From assembly GCA_019244185.1 (NCBI GenBank), contig JAFATB010000014.1, positions 375,587-439,586 on the forward strand: a stretch of 64,000 nt of DNA, in the 5' to 3' direction. A program made the translations under genes and the position numbers. Source of the DNA: Acidobacteriota bacterium. Lineage in GTDB: Bacteria; Acidobacteriota; Thermoanaerobaculia; Gp7-AA8. Shown here piece by piece: positions 17,407-25,592 of this stretch; position 1 is the first letter of the stretch, and every line of letters starts with the position of its first letter. The notes under the pieces are model-generated. The model had not been told where the DNA came from and did not search any database. It worked only from the letters and a program-made list of their open reading frames with translations.

Positions 17407-18605
17407 CAGTCCTCCTTGATCGCGGAGATCGGATCGAGCCGCGAGGCGATGCGCGCCGGGTACCACGTGGCGATGACGGAGAGAAGAATCGCGACGATGT
17501 TCACGCCCACGATGTCTTCGACGTCGAGCTGGAAGGGAAGGTAACTGAGAAAGTAGATGTCGGGCGGCAGTGGCACGAGGTGAAAGCGGTTCGCGGCCCA
17601 CGCCGCGCCGAGGCCGAAGAGGTTGCCGAGAAGCGTGCCGGTGAGGCCGATGAGCAGGCCGACCTGCATGAAGAGCGAGAGGATGTTGCGCTCCGTCGCG
17701 CCGAGGGTACGCAGCACGCCGACGGAGGGACGCTTCTCGAGGATGAGCATCGACAGCGACGAGACGAGATTCAGCGCGGCCACGAAGATGATCAGCGAGA
17801 TGGTCGCGAACATCACGATCTTCTCGAGCCGCAGCGCGAGGAAGAGCGGGCGGTTGATCTCTTTCCACGTCTTGAACTGCGCGCCGGTGAAGCGCGCCTG
17901 CAGCGCCGCCTGCGCCGGCTCCGCGCGATCCGCCTGTCCGTACATCTCGATCGCGGTCGGCTCGCCGTTCGTGCCGAAGAGGTGGGCGGCTTCGTTCGGA
18001 TCGAGCCAAGCGTCGGTCGACGCTTCGTCGCTTTCGGGGAGCACGAGACGCGTGATGCGGTACTTCTTCATCACAGGCACGGGGCCGAACGGCGTGAGGC
18101 GCGTGCGCGGCGCGACGACGGTGAGCGCGTCGCCGAGGTCGAGGCCGAGGGACGCGGCGTAGCCGCGCGCGAGAAAGACCTGCGGCTCGTTCGGGTTCCA
18201 GGCGCGTTTGCGCGCCGACGCCGTGTCCGGTGCGGGCTCGTGTCCGCGCGCGTACGAGCGCACGCGCATCGGGCGCCCCTGGCGCAGCCGCTCGTTGCCG
18301 CCCCAGGCGATGCCGCTGACGAACGGCCGCACGTCGGTGAGGCCGAGCTGGCGCGCGGCGGCGACGATCGCGTTCGCGTCGGCGATCGTGTTGCGTCCCG
18401 CGGGCTCGACGAGCAGCTGCGGACTCGACTCGATCAGCCGCGCCTTGATCTGTCCCTGCATGCCGGAAAGCAGCGCGATCGACAGCAGCAGCGTGAACAC
18501 GCCGACCGCGAGGCCGAGCATGCTGATCGACGAGAGAAACGCCGTATGCGCCTGCTTGCGCGCGGCCCAGAGGTAACGGCGGGCGATGCGGGTCTCGATC
18601 GGCAT
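17406..18605 (-). CDS. LolC/LolE-type ABC transporter permease
   Basis: 399 residues with the MacB/FtsX architecture: one N-terminal membrane helix (about 25-50), a large periplasmic domain, and three C-terminal helices (from about 265). The N-terminal IARRYLWAARKQ and the C-terminal ARIASRLDPISAIKED match LolC/E, which release lipoproteins from the inner membrane to LolA. No LolD ATPase is in the window, so it must be encoded elsewhere. A TATAGT box lies 10 bases before the start, within the gap to the upstream aminotransferase gene. Confidence 0.88.
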   Translation of the reverse strand: MPIETRIARRYLWAARKQAHTAFLSSISMLGLAVGVFTLLLSIALLSGMQGQIKARLIESSPQLLVEPAGRNTIADANAIVAAARQLGLTDVRPFVSGIAWGGNERLRQGRPMRVRSYARGHEPAPDTASARKRAWNPNEPQVFLARGYAASLGLDLGDALTVVAPRTRLTPFGPVPVMKKYRITRLVLPESDEASTDAWLDPNEAAHLFGTNGEPTAIEMYGQADRAEPAQAALQARFTGAQFKTWKEINRPLFLALRLEKIVMFATISLIIFVAALNLVSSLSMLILEKRPSVGVLRTLGATERNILSLFMQVGLLIGLTGTLLGNLFGLGAAWAANRFHLVPLPPDIYFLSYLPFQLDVEDIVGVNIVAILLSVIATWYPARIASRLDPISAIKED

Positions 18606-18615
18606 CGGCGCGCCG

Positions 18616-18621
18616 ACTATA
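18616..18621 (-). promoter_or_regulatory. -10-like box TATAGT before the LolC/E permease gene
   Basis: On the minus strand TATAGT overlaps the end of the aminotransferase gene and ends 10 bases before the permease ATG, with no ribosome-binding site. It could serve as an internal, near-leaderless promoter. Confidence 0.45.
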
Positions 18622-19768
18622 GCGCGCGAAGCGCGTCGACCGCTTCTTCGAGCACTTCCATCGAAGTCGAGAACGACATCCGCAGATGCCCTTCTCCCTC
18701 GGGGCCGAAGACGACGCCCGGCACCGACGCGATCGACGTCCGCTCGAGCAGCGTCTCCATCGCCCGCCACGAGTCGTTGCCGAGGCACGCGCGGACGTCG
18801 GGGAACGTGTAGAACGCGCCGGGAGGCGTGAGGCAGTCGAAGCCGGCGTTGCGGAAGCCGCCGACGAGCAGATCGCGGCGGCGGCGGTACTCCTCGCGCA
18901 AACCGTCGAACGCGTGTGGATCGTCCGTGACCGCCGCGAGCGCGGCGAACTGCGTCGGCGTCGAGACGCCGTTCACGCTGTTGAGCACGAGCTTGCGCAG
19001 GAACTCCATGAACAGCGGCGGCGCGGCGACGTAGCCGATGCGCCAGCCGGTCATCGAGAAGCTCTTCGAAAACGTGAACACCGTCAACGTCCGCTCGAAC
19101 ATCCCCGGGAGCGACGCCATCGAGACGTGCTCGCCGTCGTAGACGAGGTCTTCGTACGCTTCGTCGGCGATGACGGTGAGGTCGTGCGCCTTCGCAAACG
19201 CGGCGATCGATTCGAGCTGCGTGCGCGTGAGGAGGTCGCCGGTCGGATTCGCGGGCGAGTTTACGTAGATCACGCGCAGGCGGTCGGTGCGGTGCGACTC
19301 GAGGACGTCGCGGATGTCGTCGCGGCCGCGGACGTCGTCCCACGGCACGCGCACGGCGACGCCGCCCGCGAAGCGCACCTGGTCGCGGATCGGCGTCCAG
19401 TACGGGGAGAAGAACATCACCTCGTCGCCCGGATCGACGCTCGCCTGGAACGCGCAGAAGAGCCCGTGCGCGCCGCCGGAGGTGACGATGAGATCGCCGG
19501 TTGCGAGCTCGATGTGGTTCTTCGCGGCGAGCTTCGCGCGCAGCGCCTCGAGGAGTTGCGGGATGCCGGACGACGGCGCGTAGCGCGTCTGGTTCGCGGC
19601 GAGCGCATCGCGCATCGCGTCCTTTACCACGTCGGCCGTCGGCATGAACGGCTCGCCGCCTTCGAGCTGCAGGACTTTGCGTCCCTGCGCGCGCAGGTCG
19701 AGCACGCGGTTGCGGATGCGAACGATGTCGGAGAACCCGAGAAGCGAGGCGCGGTCGGCGAGCTTCAA
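18617..19768 (-). CDS. Class I/II PLP-dependent aminotransferase
   Basis: 383 residues if translation starts at the TTG at 19768. Fold-type I aminotransferase of the aspartate/aromatic group: NPTG near residue 174, DEAYEDLVYDG near 202, and the Schiff-base Lys235 in FSKSFSMTGWRIGY, then the C-terminal carboxylate-binding Arg region. There is no usable ATG near the conserved N-terminus; TTG gives the expected beginning and has TACAAT 9 bases upstream. Substrate unknown. It ends 11 bases before the LolC/E gene, so co-transcription is likely. Confidence 0.88.
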   Translation of the reverse strand: MKLADRASLLGFSDIVRIRNRVLDLRAQGRKVLQLEGGEPFMPTADVVKDAMRDALAANQTRYAPSSGIPQLLEALRAKLAAKNHIELATGDLIVTSGGAHGLFCAFQASVDPGDEVMFFSPYWTPIRDQVRFAGGVAVRVPWDDVRGRDDIRDVLESHRTDRLRVIYVNSPANPTGDLLTRTQLESIAAFAKAHDLTVIADEAYEDLVYDGEHVSMASLPGMFERTLTVFTFSKSFSMTGWRIGYVAAPPLFMEFLRKLVLNSVNGVSTPTQFAALAAVTDDPHAFDGLREEYRRRRDLLVGGFRNAGFDCLTPPGAFYTFPDVRACLGNDSWRAMETLLERTSIASVPGVVFGPEGEGHLRMSFSTSMEVLEEAVDALRAL

Positions 19769-19777
19769 AACGCGCGG

Positions 19778-19783
19778 ATTGTA
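19778..19783 (-). promoter_or_regulatory. -10-like box TACAAT that supports a TTG start
   Basis: On the minus strand TACAAT ends 9 bases before the TTG at 19768, the same geometry as trxB and purC. It fits a leaderless transcript initiating on TTG. Confidence 0.45.
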
Positions 19784-19841
19784 TGTGAGGTCATGCGGAA
19801 CGCGCGGCGTGCAGCGCACGCCGCGCGTTCCAGATGCGCGC

Positions 19842-20801
19842 TCATTGCGGCGGATTCGTGGTCGTGTTGGGCGGCTGCTGACTGGCCGGTGGTTGCTCCG
19901 GCGCGGTGTTCGCCGGCTTCGGAAGCAGCGGCGGCTTCGTCGCCGCGCGGCGGCGGAGCTCTTCCTGGCGCGCGGCGCGCGCGGCACGCACCGCGGCGGG
20001 ATCCCTCGGCTGCGCCGTTTGCGTGGCGGGCTGCGGCGGCTGCGCGGTGTTGCTCGACGGCGGCACCGGGATCACGACCGCCTGTCCCGGCGGATGCGAC
20101 TGCATCGACGGATCGGTGACCGGCGCGCCCGGCGTGACGACGTTGCGCGGCGCCGCCTGCGGCGAAGGCGCCTCGGGTGCCGTCCGCTCGCGCACCGCGA
20201 CCGGCGCGCCCTGGAACTGCATACTCGCGCGCGAATGCGCCTGCGGATACGCCTGCAGCAGCGCGGCGTCCGTCAGATGCGAGTCGAGGATGCGCGGGTT
20301 GACGTCGACGTCGAGCAGCGCCGGATTGATCGAGAACGCCTTCGCGTAAAAGTGCATGGCGCGGTCGATGTTCTGGCGCTGCTCTTCGATGAGGCCGAGC
20401 TGGAAGAGCGCGGCGGCGTGGCCGGGCTTGAGGTCGACCGTGCGGTAGAACGCGCGGCGCGCGCCGATGCGGTCGCCGTTCGCGGCGCGCACGAGGCCGA
20501 GGTTGTACCAGCCGGCGTAGTAGTGGCGGTCGGCGTCGACGGAGCGCTCGAACTCGCGTTCGGCGTCGCGCGGGAAGCCCTTCTGCACCAGGAGCGAACC
20601 GAGCTGGTTGTGCAGCGGCGCGGACTCCGGCGTTTGCCGCAGCGCGTCGAGCGTGCGCTGGATCTGCGCGTCGAGTGCGCTGCCGGTGTTGAGGTACTTC
20701 GCGTAGAACGGATTCTCGTACGGGTTCTTCGCCTGCCGCGCGAACGCGGACGAGGCGGCGACGAGCGCGGCGAGAGTGACGATGGGGAGCAAACGTTTCA
20801 T
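19842..20801 (-). CDS. Secreted TPR protein with Pro-rich tail
   Basis: 319 residues: signal peptide (to about residue 22), then three to four tetratricopeptide repeats (about 45-150, e.g. AGWYNLGLVRAANGDRIGAR and AAALFQLGLIEEQRQNIDRA), then a long Pro/Ala/Gln-rich low-complexity tail to the end. Probably a periplasmic or envelope scaffold. It starts 8 bases after the MXAN_5187-type gene and is likely co-transcribed with it. The long frame continuing upstream is a shadow on the opposite strand of selA. Confidence 0.85.
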   Translation of the reverse strand: MKRLLPIVTLAALVAASSAFARQAKNPYENPFYAKYLNTGSALDAQIQRTLDALRQTPESAPLHNQLGSLLVQKGFPRDAEREFERSVDADRHYYAGWYNLGLVRAANGDRIGARRAFYRTVDLKPGHAAALFQLGLIEEQRQNIDRAMHFYAKAFSINPALLDVDVNPRILDSHLTDAALLQAYPQAHSRASMQFQGAPVAVRERTAPEAPSPQAAPRNVVTPGAPVTDPSMQSHPPGQAVVIPVPPSSNTAQPPQPATQTAQPRDPAAVRAARAARQEELRRRAATKPPLLPKPANTAPEQPPASQQPPNTTTNPPQ

Positions 20802-20809
20802 GGTCGGGC

Positions 20810-21409
20810 TCAATCCTGCAGTGGTTTCGCTTTCAGTTTCACCTTCCCGTCGACGGTCTCGACGCGGAAGGCGACGGTGTGGACATGGTACTTGTCGCGC
20901 ACGATCTCGGTCTGCTTCTGCACCATCACGGCGAGCTGTTCGAGCGTGAGGTTCGGCAGCTTGCCGAGCTTGGCGTGCTCGCGCTCGATCGCGTCGAAGA
21001 GCTGGCGGATCTGTTCGCCGTTCGCACCCGGCGTCATCCTTACATACGGATCGGCCGCGCCCGACGTTACGCGCGGCGGCGGCGGCGCGTGCCTCTCGCG
21101 CTCCGGCTCCGGCGCGCTGAGCGCGGCCTGGCGGCGGCGGTAGTCGAGCGGACCTTCCTCGCGCTCGCGCATCTTCCGCGCCCACATCTCGCGGAACTGG
21201 TTGTAGCGCGACAGGACGGTGTTGAAGCGGAAGCGGCGCGTGTTGTCGCGCATCTTCTGCTTGCTCAGCTCGTGGATGTAGGACTCCAGCTGATGCCGCT
21301 CGAAGCTGGGCGGAATCTTGATGATGCCGGTGAAGAACTGGTCGTACTTGTTCTTCAGCTTCCGGATGTCTTCCTCGAGCTTGTCGAGCTCCTCGTCCTG
21401 TTTGATCAC
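20810..21409 (-). CDS. MXAN_5187 C-terminal-domain-like protein
   Basis: 199 residues, strongly helical and charged. The N-terminal coiled coil (LDKLEEDIRKLKNKYDQFFTG) followed by FNTVLSRYNQFREMWARKMREREEG is the pattern I know from MXAN_5187-type proteins of myxobacteria and acidobacteria; a Pro-rich linker and a small alpha/beta end domain (TVAFRVETVDGKVKLKA) follow. Function unknown. The start is GTG. It faces selA across a 28-base gap and heads a two-gene unit with the TPR protein. Confidence 0.72.
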   Translation of the reverse strand: MIKQDEELDKLEEDIRKLKNKYDQFFTGIIKIPPSFERHQLESYIHELSKQKMRDNTRRFRFNTVLSRYNQFREMWARKMREREEGPLDYRRRQAALSAPEPERERHAPPPPRVTSGAADPYVRMTPGANGEQIRQLFDAIEREHAKLGKLPNLTLEQLAVMVQKQTEIVRDKYHVHTVAFRVETVDGKVKLKAKPLQD

Positions 21410-21422
21410 GGTAGGCTCGGAC

Positions 21423-21428
21423 TAAACT
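21423..21428 (+). promoter_or_regulatory. -10-like box TAAACT before selA
   Basis: TAAACT ends 9 bases before the selA ATG without a ribosome-binding site. The whole divergent gap is 28 bases, so promoter elements for the opposite gene (TTAGTTTAGT on the minus strand) must overlap it. Confidence 0.5.
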
Positions 21429-21437
21429 AACGCAACA

Positions 21438-22805
21438 ATGGCTAAAGCGCCTGCCGGGGCCGCTCATTCCGACGCCGCCGCGAGCCTGCGGGCCATCCCT
21501 TCCGTCGAGCGAATCCTTTCCGCTGCACGCTTTGCGCCGCTGATCGCGGAGTGGGGACGCGAGCCGGTGAAAGCCGCCGTCGTCGCGCATCTCGACGCGT
21601 TGCGCGCGGATGCCGTCGCGTGGAACGAGGACGACGCGCTGCACGCGATCGGCGCGACGCTCGCCGCCTCGCTCGCGTCGACCCTGCGTCCGGCGATCAA
21701 CGCTTCCGGCATCATCATCCACACGAACCTCGGCCGCGCGCCGATCGACGACGGCATCTGGGCCGACGCCGCTGCCATCGTCACCGGCTACTCGAACCTC
21801 GAGTTCGATCTCGAGGCAGGAGAGCGCGGCGCGCGCGACGAACATCTCTCCGCGCTCTGCCGCACGCTCTTCGGCTGCGAGGCCGCAGTGCTGACGAACA
21901 ACAACGCAGCGGGGACGATGCTCCTCCTCGCGGCGACGGCCGCGGGACGCGAGGTCATCGTCTCGCGCGGAGAGCTCGTCGAGATCGGCGGCGCGTTCCG
22001 CGTCCCGGACGTCATCCAGCAGGGCGGCGCGAAACTGCGCGAAGTCGGCACGACGAACCGCACGCGCGCCCGCGACTACGCCGACGCGATCGGTAAGAAA
22101 ACCGCCGCGATCCTGCGCGTGCATCGTTCGAACTTCGACATCGTCGGCTTCACCGAAACGCCGGAGGTCGCGGAGCTCGTCGAGGTCGCGCGCGCGAAGC
22201 GCGTGCCGTTGCTCTACGACGAAGGCTCGGGACGCGCGGTCGATCTCGCGCGCTACGGTTTCGCGCCGCGCGCGACGTTGCGCGAGCTCCTCACGCAAGG
22301 CGTCGACGCGATCACCTGCTCGACCGACAAGCTCCTCGGCGCGACGCAAGGCGGTCTCATTCTCGGTTCGGAAGCGATCGTCGCGCGCTGCCGCAAACAT
22401 CCGCTGATGCGCGCGGTGCGCGCGGGGAAGGAGACGTACGCCGTCGTCGCCGCGACGCTGCGCGCGTTCGCGAGCGGCAAGCACGAGGAGCGCATCGCGA
22501 TCTATCGCATGCTGGCGACGCCGATCGAGGAACTGCGCGCGCGTGCCGAGCGTCTCGTTCGCGGTACGCGCGTGCGCGTCGTCGAGACGCGTTGCGCCCT
22601 CGGCGGCGGGACCACGCCGACGGAGACGATCGCGTCGATCGGCATCGAGGTTCCCGGCGACGCGAACGCGCTGCAGACGCGCTTCCTGCGCAACGATCCG
22701 CCGATCGTCGGCCGCATCCACGACGGCCGTTTCACGCTCGATGTGCGCACGCTGCTGGAGCGCGATCTCGGCGCCGTAGCGCGCGCTCTCAGCGCGGAAC
22801 CGTGA
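21438..22805 (+). CDS. selA: L-seryl-tRNA(Sec) selenium transferase
   Basis: 455 residues, typical of SelA, the PLP enzyme that turns seryl-tRNA(Sec) into selenocysteyl-tRNA(Sec) using selenophosphate. The N-terminal LRAIPSVERIL, the HTNLGRAP and NNNAAGTMLLLAA blocks and the PLP-binding STDKLLGATQGG with Lys298 are all in place. Its presence implies a selenocysteine pathway, but selB, selD, a tRNA(Sec) or a selenoprotein gene were not seen here. Its end overlaps plsC by 17 bases (convergent). Confidence 0.94.
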   Translation: MAKAPAGAAHSDAAASLRAIPSVERILSAARFAPLIAEWGREPVKAAVVAHLDALRADAVAWNEDDALHAIGATLAASLASTLRPAINASGIIIHTNLGRAPIDDGIWADAAAIVTGYSNLEFDLEAGERGARDEHLSALCRTLFGCEAAVLTNNNAAGTMLLLAATAAGREVIVSRGELVEIGGAFRVPDVIQQGGAKLREVGTTNRTRARDYADAIGKKTAAILRVHRSNFDIVGFTETPEVAELVEVARAKRVPLLYDEGSGRAVDLARYGFAPRATLRELLTQGVDAITCSTDKLLGATQGGLILGSEAIVARCRKHPLMRAVRAGKETYAVVAATLRAFASGKHEERIAIYRMLATPIEELRARAERLVRGTRVRVVETRCALGGGTTPTETIASIGIEVPGDANALQTRFLRNDPPIVGRIHDGRFTLDVRTLLERDLGAVARALSAEP

Positions 22806-23496
22806 GCATCGACTCGATCTGCGCGCGCGACTCGTTCGCGAGCCGCTCCTTGTCGCGCAGCGAGAGTCCGGCGGTCGCGATCGGCGTGCCGATGCGCACG
22901 GTCACGACGCCCGGTTTCACCTGCAGCGTCCGCGCGGAGAGCACGTCGTACGTGCCGTCGATCGCGATCGGCACGATCGGCTGCTCGGACTTCAGCGCGA
23001 GCAGGAACGCGCCGCGCTGAAAGGGACGCATCTCGCGGTCGCGCGAGCGTCCTTCCTCGGGGAAGATCACGATCGTGTTGCCCTTGCGAATGCGGTCCGC
23101 GGCGAGGTCGAACGACTTCACCGCGGTGCGGCGGTTCTTGCGGTCGATCGGGATGAAGCCGGCGCGGCCGATGGCCCAGCCGAAGATCGGGATCTTGAAC
23201 AGACTGCTCTTGGCCATGAAACGGATCGGCTGCGGCACCGCCGCGAAGACGCACGGGATGTCGAGGTAGCTGTGATGGTTCGCGACGAGGATGTAGCGCT
23301 GCTTCGGGTCGAGCGTTTCCATCCGCTCGGTGCGCAGCTCGATGCCGGCGGCGCGGACGATCGCGCGCGCCCAGAAGCGGATCACCGGCTCGATGAGCGG
23401 CGACGTCGAACGGACGAGCGCGATGGCGATCGTGAGGGACGCGCAGGGAATCGTGACGATGATCGCGACGATCGCGACCCAGGCGGTGCGCAACAT
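22789..23496 (-). CDS. plsC: 1-acyl-sn-glycerol-3-phosphate acyltransferase
   Basis: 235 residues. Inner-membrane enzyme that acylates lysophosphatidic acid to phosphatidic acid. An N-terminal membrane helix (about 6-30) is followed by the acyltransferase motifs NHHSYLD (HX4D, His74-Asp79), FIPIDRKN and FPEEGRSRD (EGRS 148-151), then VPIAIDGT. The ATG at 23496 gives the natural N-terminus; TATCAT lies 6 bases upstream. The family also includes lyso-ornithine-lipid acyltransferases, so the precise acceptor is not proven. Confidence 0.9.
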   Translation of the reverse strand: MLRTAWVAIVAIIVTIPCASLTIAIALVRSTSPLIEPVIRFWARAIVRAAGIELRTERMETLDPKQRYILVANHHSYLDIPCVFAAVPQPIRFMAKSSLFKIPIFGWAIGRAGFIPIDRKNRRTAVKSFDLAADRIRKGNTIVIFPEEGRSRDREMRPFQRGAFLLALKSEQPIVPIAIDGTYDVLSARTLQVKPGVVTVRIGTPIATAGLSLRDKERLANESRAQIESMLTVPR

Positions 23497-23502
23497 CCGC
23501 GC

Positions 23503-23508
23503 ATGATA
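23503..23508 (-). promoter_or_regulatory. -10-like box TATCAT before plsC
   Basis: On the minus strand TATCAT ends 6 bases before the plsC ATG, exactly the spacing at which the A of ATG would be the +1 base. Confidence 0.45.
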
Positions 23509-23558
23509 GAGGATGCTTCGCGCAACTCCGCGCGGCCGCATTCAGCGGCGGCGCCCCG

Positions 23559-24416
23559 TCATTCGCGGCGCAGATAGAGGTCGTCGAACCACGCGTCGAA
23601 CGGCGGCGCGGCGGCGAGACTGGCGATCACGAACAGCAGGCTGCGCGTCGACGCGCCGGTGCGGAAGCGGAAGTCGTAGCGCTGCCACGTGAGCGGCGCG
23701 TTCGCGCGGAAGCGGTTCTCGTTGTCGCGCGTGAAGTCGCCGCCGCAAGCCGGCTGGTCGTATTCGAGCACGGCGATGGCCTCCTGCCCGCCTTCGCGCG
23801 AGGCCGCGCGCACCACGCCGCCGTACGCGTAGATCACGCCCGATTCGGCGTCGACGCACTGCAGCCGCTGAAAGCCGCGCGTCGTGCCGGTGCTGCGCAT
23901 GAGGATCGAGCCAGACGCCGCGCTGCCGTTCGCGTCTTCGGTGCTCCACAGCGCCTCACCCGGTCCGTTCGGATAACGATCCTGCCAGCCCCACGGCTCG
24001 AGGCCGTGGTCGAAGTGGCCGTTGACGAGGAGGCTCGTCTCGACCGGCGGCGAGACGACGACGTTCGCGTCCTGCGCCACGAGATACGGCTGCCCGGCGA
24101 TGCGCAGCGTCGCGGAACGCGGCAACTGCGTCGGATTCGGCGCGATGTTGACGAAGAGCTGCGACCCCGACGGCTGCAGCACGATCCAGTCGACCGGCGA
24201 GAACGCCAGCCACGACGTGCACGTCGCGCTCGCCCCTTCGACCGTGACGACCCGCACCTCTCCGCTCGAAGGCACCGCATCCGCGGACGCCATGAGCGTG
24301 AACGAGCAATCCGACGGCACGCGGACCGCGCGTTGTTTCGCGGCATGCAGCGGGAGCGCAACGACGAGAACAAGGGGAGCGACGAGCAGCGATACGCGCG
24401 GGAACCGGAGAGCCAT
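23559..24416 (-). CDS. Secreted BACON-like/carbohydrate-binding-type protein
   Basis: 285 residues: signal peptide (to about residue 25), a beta domain (about 35-120) with the CSFTL...SCTSWLAF-like pattern of BACON/Ig-like modules, then a jelly-roll-like domain (about 125-285) opening LLVNGHFDHGLEPWGWQ, typical of CBM4/9-type folds, and closing WFDDLYLRRE. Likely an exported protein that binds polysaccharide or cell-surface material; no catalytic residues are evident. TACTCT lies 10 bases before the start. Confidence 0.72.
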   Translation of the reverse strand: MALRFPRVSLLVAPLVLVVALPLHAAKQRAVRVPSDCSFTLMASADAVPSSGEVRVVTVEGASATCTSWLAFSPVDWIVLQPSGSQLFVNIAPNPTQLPRSATLRIAGQPYLVAQDANVVVSPPVETSLLVNGHFDHGLEPWGWQDRYPNGPGEALWSTEDANGSAASGSILMRSTGTTRGFQRLQCVDAESGVIYAYGGVVRAASREGGQEAIAVLEYDQPACGGDFTRDNENRFRANAPLTWQRYDFRFRTGASTRSLLFVIASLAAAPPFDAWFDDLYLRRE

Positions 24417-24426
24417 GACCGCGGCG

Positions 24427-24432
24427 AGAGTA
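24427..24432 (-). promoter_or_regulatory. -10-like box TACTCT before the BACON-like gene
   Basis: On the minus strand TACTCT fits TANNNT and ends 10 bases before the ATG at 24416, with no ribosome-binding site. Confidence 0.4.
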
Positions 24433-24452
24433 CCAGAGTTGCGGCGCGAGCC

Positions 24453-25556
24453 TCACTGCGCGAACGGCGATTCGTTCGTCGGTTCTCCTTTGAGTTGCTT
24501 GTAGAGGTTCGCGACGGCCGGCTCCTCGAAGTACTCCGCGAAGTGGCGCTTCCGCGACGCGATGCCTTGCGTGAGCGCGTCGGCGTAGGTCCGGATGTCC
24601 ATGCGCTTGCGCGTCTCTTCGAGCGTGAGGCCGGCGTTCACCGCCGCCTGCACCTGGGCGACGACGCTTTCGAGCAGGCGCGTCAACGCGTGCAGATGCT
24701 CCTCGTCGTGTTCGACGGCGCCGTGTCCGGGGACGATCGACGTCGCGTCCATCGCATCGAGTTTCTTCAGCGCCGCGATCCATTCCGGCAGATACGAGCC
24801 GGTGGCGAACGGAATCGGCGCGACGAGCAGATCGCCGGTGACGAGCACTTTCGCGTCGGGGACGTAGACGATCGCGTCGCCGGCGGTGTTCGCGCGGCCG
24901 AGGAAGCGGACCTGGATTTCGCGGCGCCCGAGGTGGATGGTGAGCGCGTCGGTGAACGTCACGTTGGGCAGCTCCATGCGCGCGGTGAGGAACTGCGGCA
25001 TCGCCTTCTCGACGTCGGAGACGAGCGCGCGCTGCGCGTCGAGCTGCTCCGACGTCATCGGCGTGCCGTCGGTGTTCTTGCGGCTGTCGAGCTGTGCGCG
25101 CAGTTTCTCCGCCATGGCCATGCCGCGCTGCTGATAGCCGGTGAGGATCTTCGCGTCGAAGTCCGCCATCGCCTCGCGCGTGAACGGCGTCGAGAGGATG
25201 GTCACGCCGGGGAACGCGTCGCGATAGACGAAGTTGCCCATGTTGTGATCGTTGTGCCAGTGCGTGTTGACGATGTAGCGCACGGGCTTGCCCGTCTTCG
25301 CGCGGATCTCGTCGATCATCCGTTTCGCGAGCGACGGGATCATCCCGGTGTCGACGACGAGCACGCCGTCGTCGCCGGCGATGGCCACCGAGTTGCCGCT
25401 CGCGAGCGCCGACTTCGGCTCCGGCGCGATGAACGCCCAGATGCCGTCGGCGACCTTCGTCGTGGTGTAGTCGGAGGTCACGTCGCCGCTTTGCGCAACG
25501 CTGTTTTGCGCGAGGAGCGCCGGCGCGAGCAGCAGAGCGAGGAGCAGTGTCTTCAT
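24453..25556 (-). CDS. Exported metallo-beta-lactamase-fold hydrolase
   Basis: 367 residues with a signal peptide (MKTLLLALLLAPALLA). The MBL metal motif HWHNDH is at residues 99-104, TGD near 240 and PGHG near 277. Where most MBL enzymes have a His in the H-T-x-G-D segment this protein reads ANTAGD; I recall Asn there in close relatives, so it may be family-typical. Substrate unknown; related periplasmic proteins are often annotated as SoxH-like or quinoprotein-relay hydrolases. An ATG at 25583 would add nine residues. Confidence 0.85.
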   Translation of the reverse strand: MKTLLLALLLAPALLAQNSVAQSGDVTSDYTTTKVADGIWAFIAPEPKSALASGNSVAIAGDDGVLVVDTGMIPSLAKRMIDEIRAKTGKPVRYIVNTHWHNDHNMGNFVYRDAFPGVTILSTPFTREAMADFDAKILTGYQQRGMAMAEKLRAQLDSRKNTDGTPMTSEQLDAQRALVSDVEKAMPQFLTARMELPNVTFTDALTIHLGRREIQVRFLGRANTAGDAIVYVPDAKVLVTGDLLVAPIPFATGSYLPEWIAALKKLDAMDATSIVPGHGAVEHDEEHLHALTRLLESVVAQVQAAVNAGLTLEETRKRMDIRTYADALTQGIASRKRHFAEYFEEPAVANLYKQLKGEPTNESPFAQ

Positions 25557-25592
25557 GCGCGCAGTGTCGGCGAAGCGTCGCATCGTCCGCTT

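Noticed and set aside
24880..24910. Inactivated MBL enzyme because of the Asn substitution
   Set aside because: The other metal ligands are intact and the same change seems to occur in relatives, so I kept it as an ordinary gene with a note.
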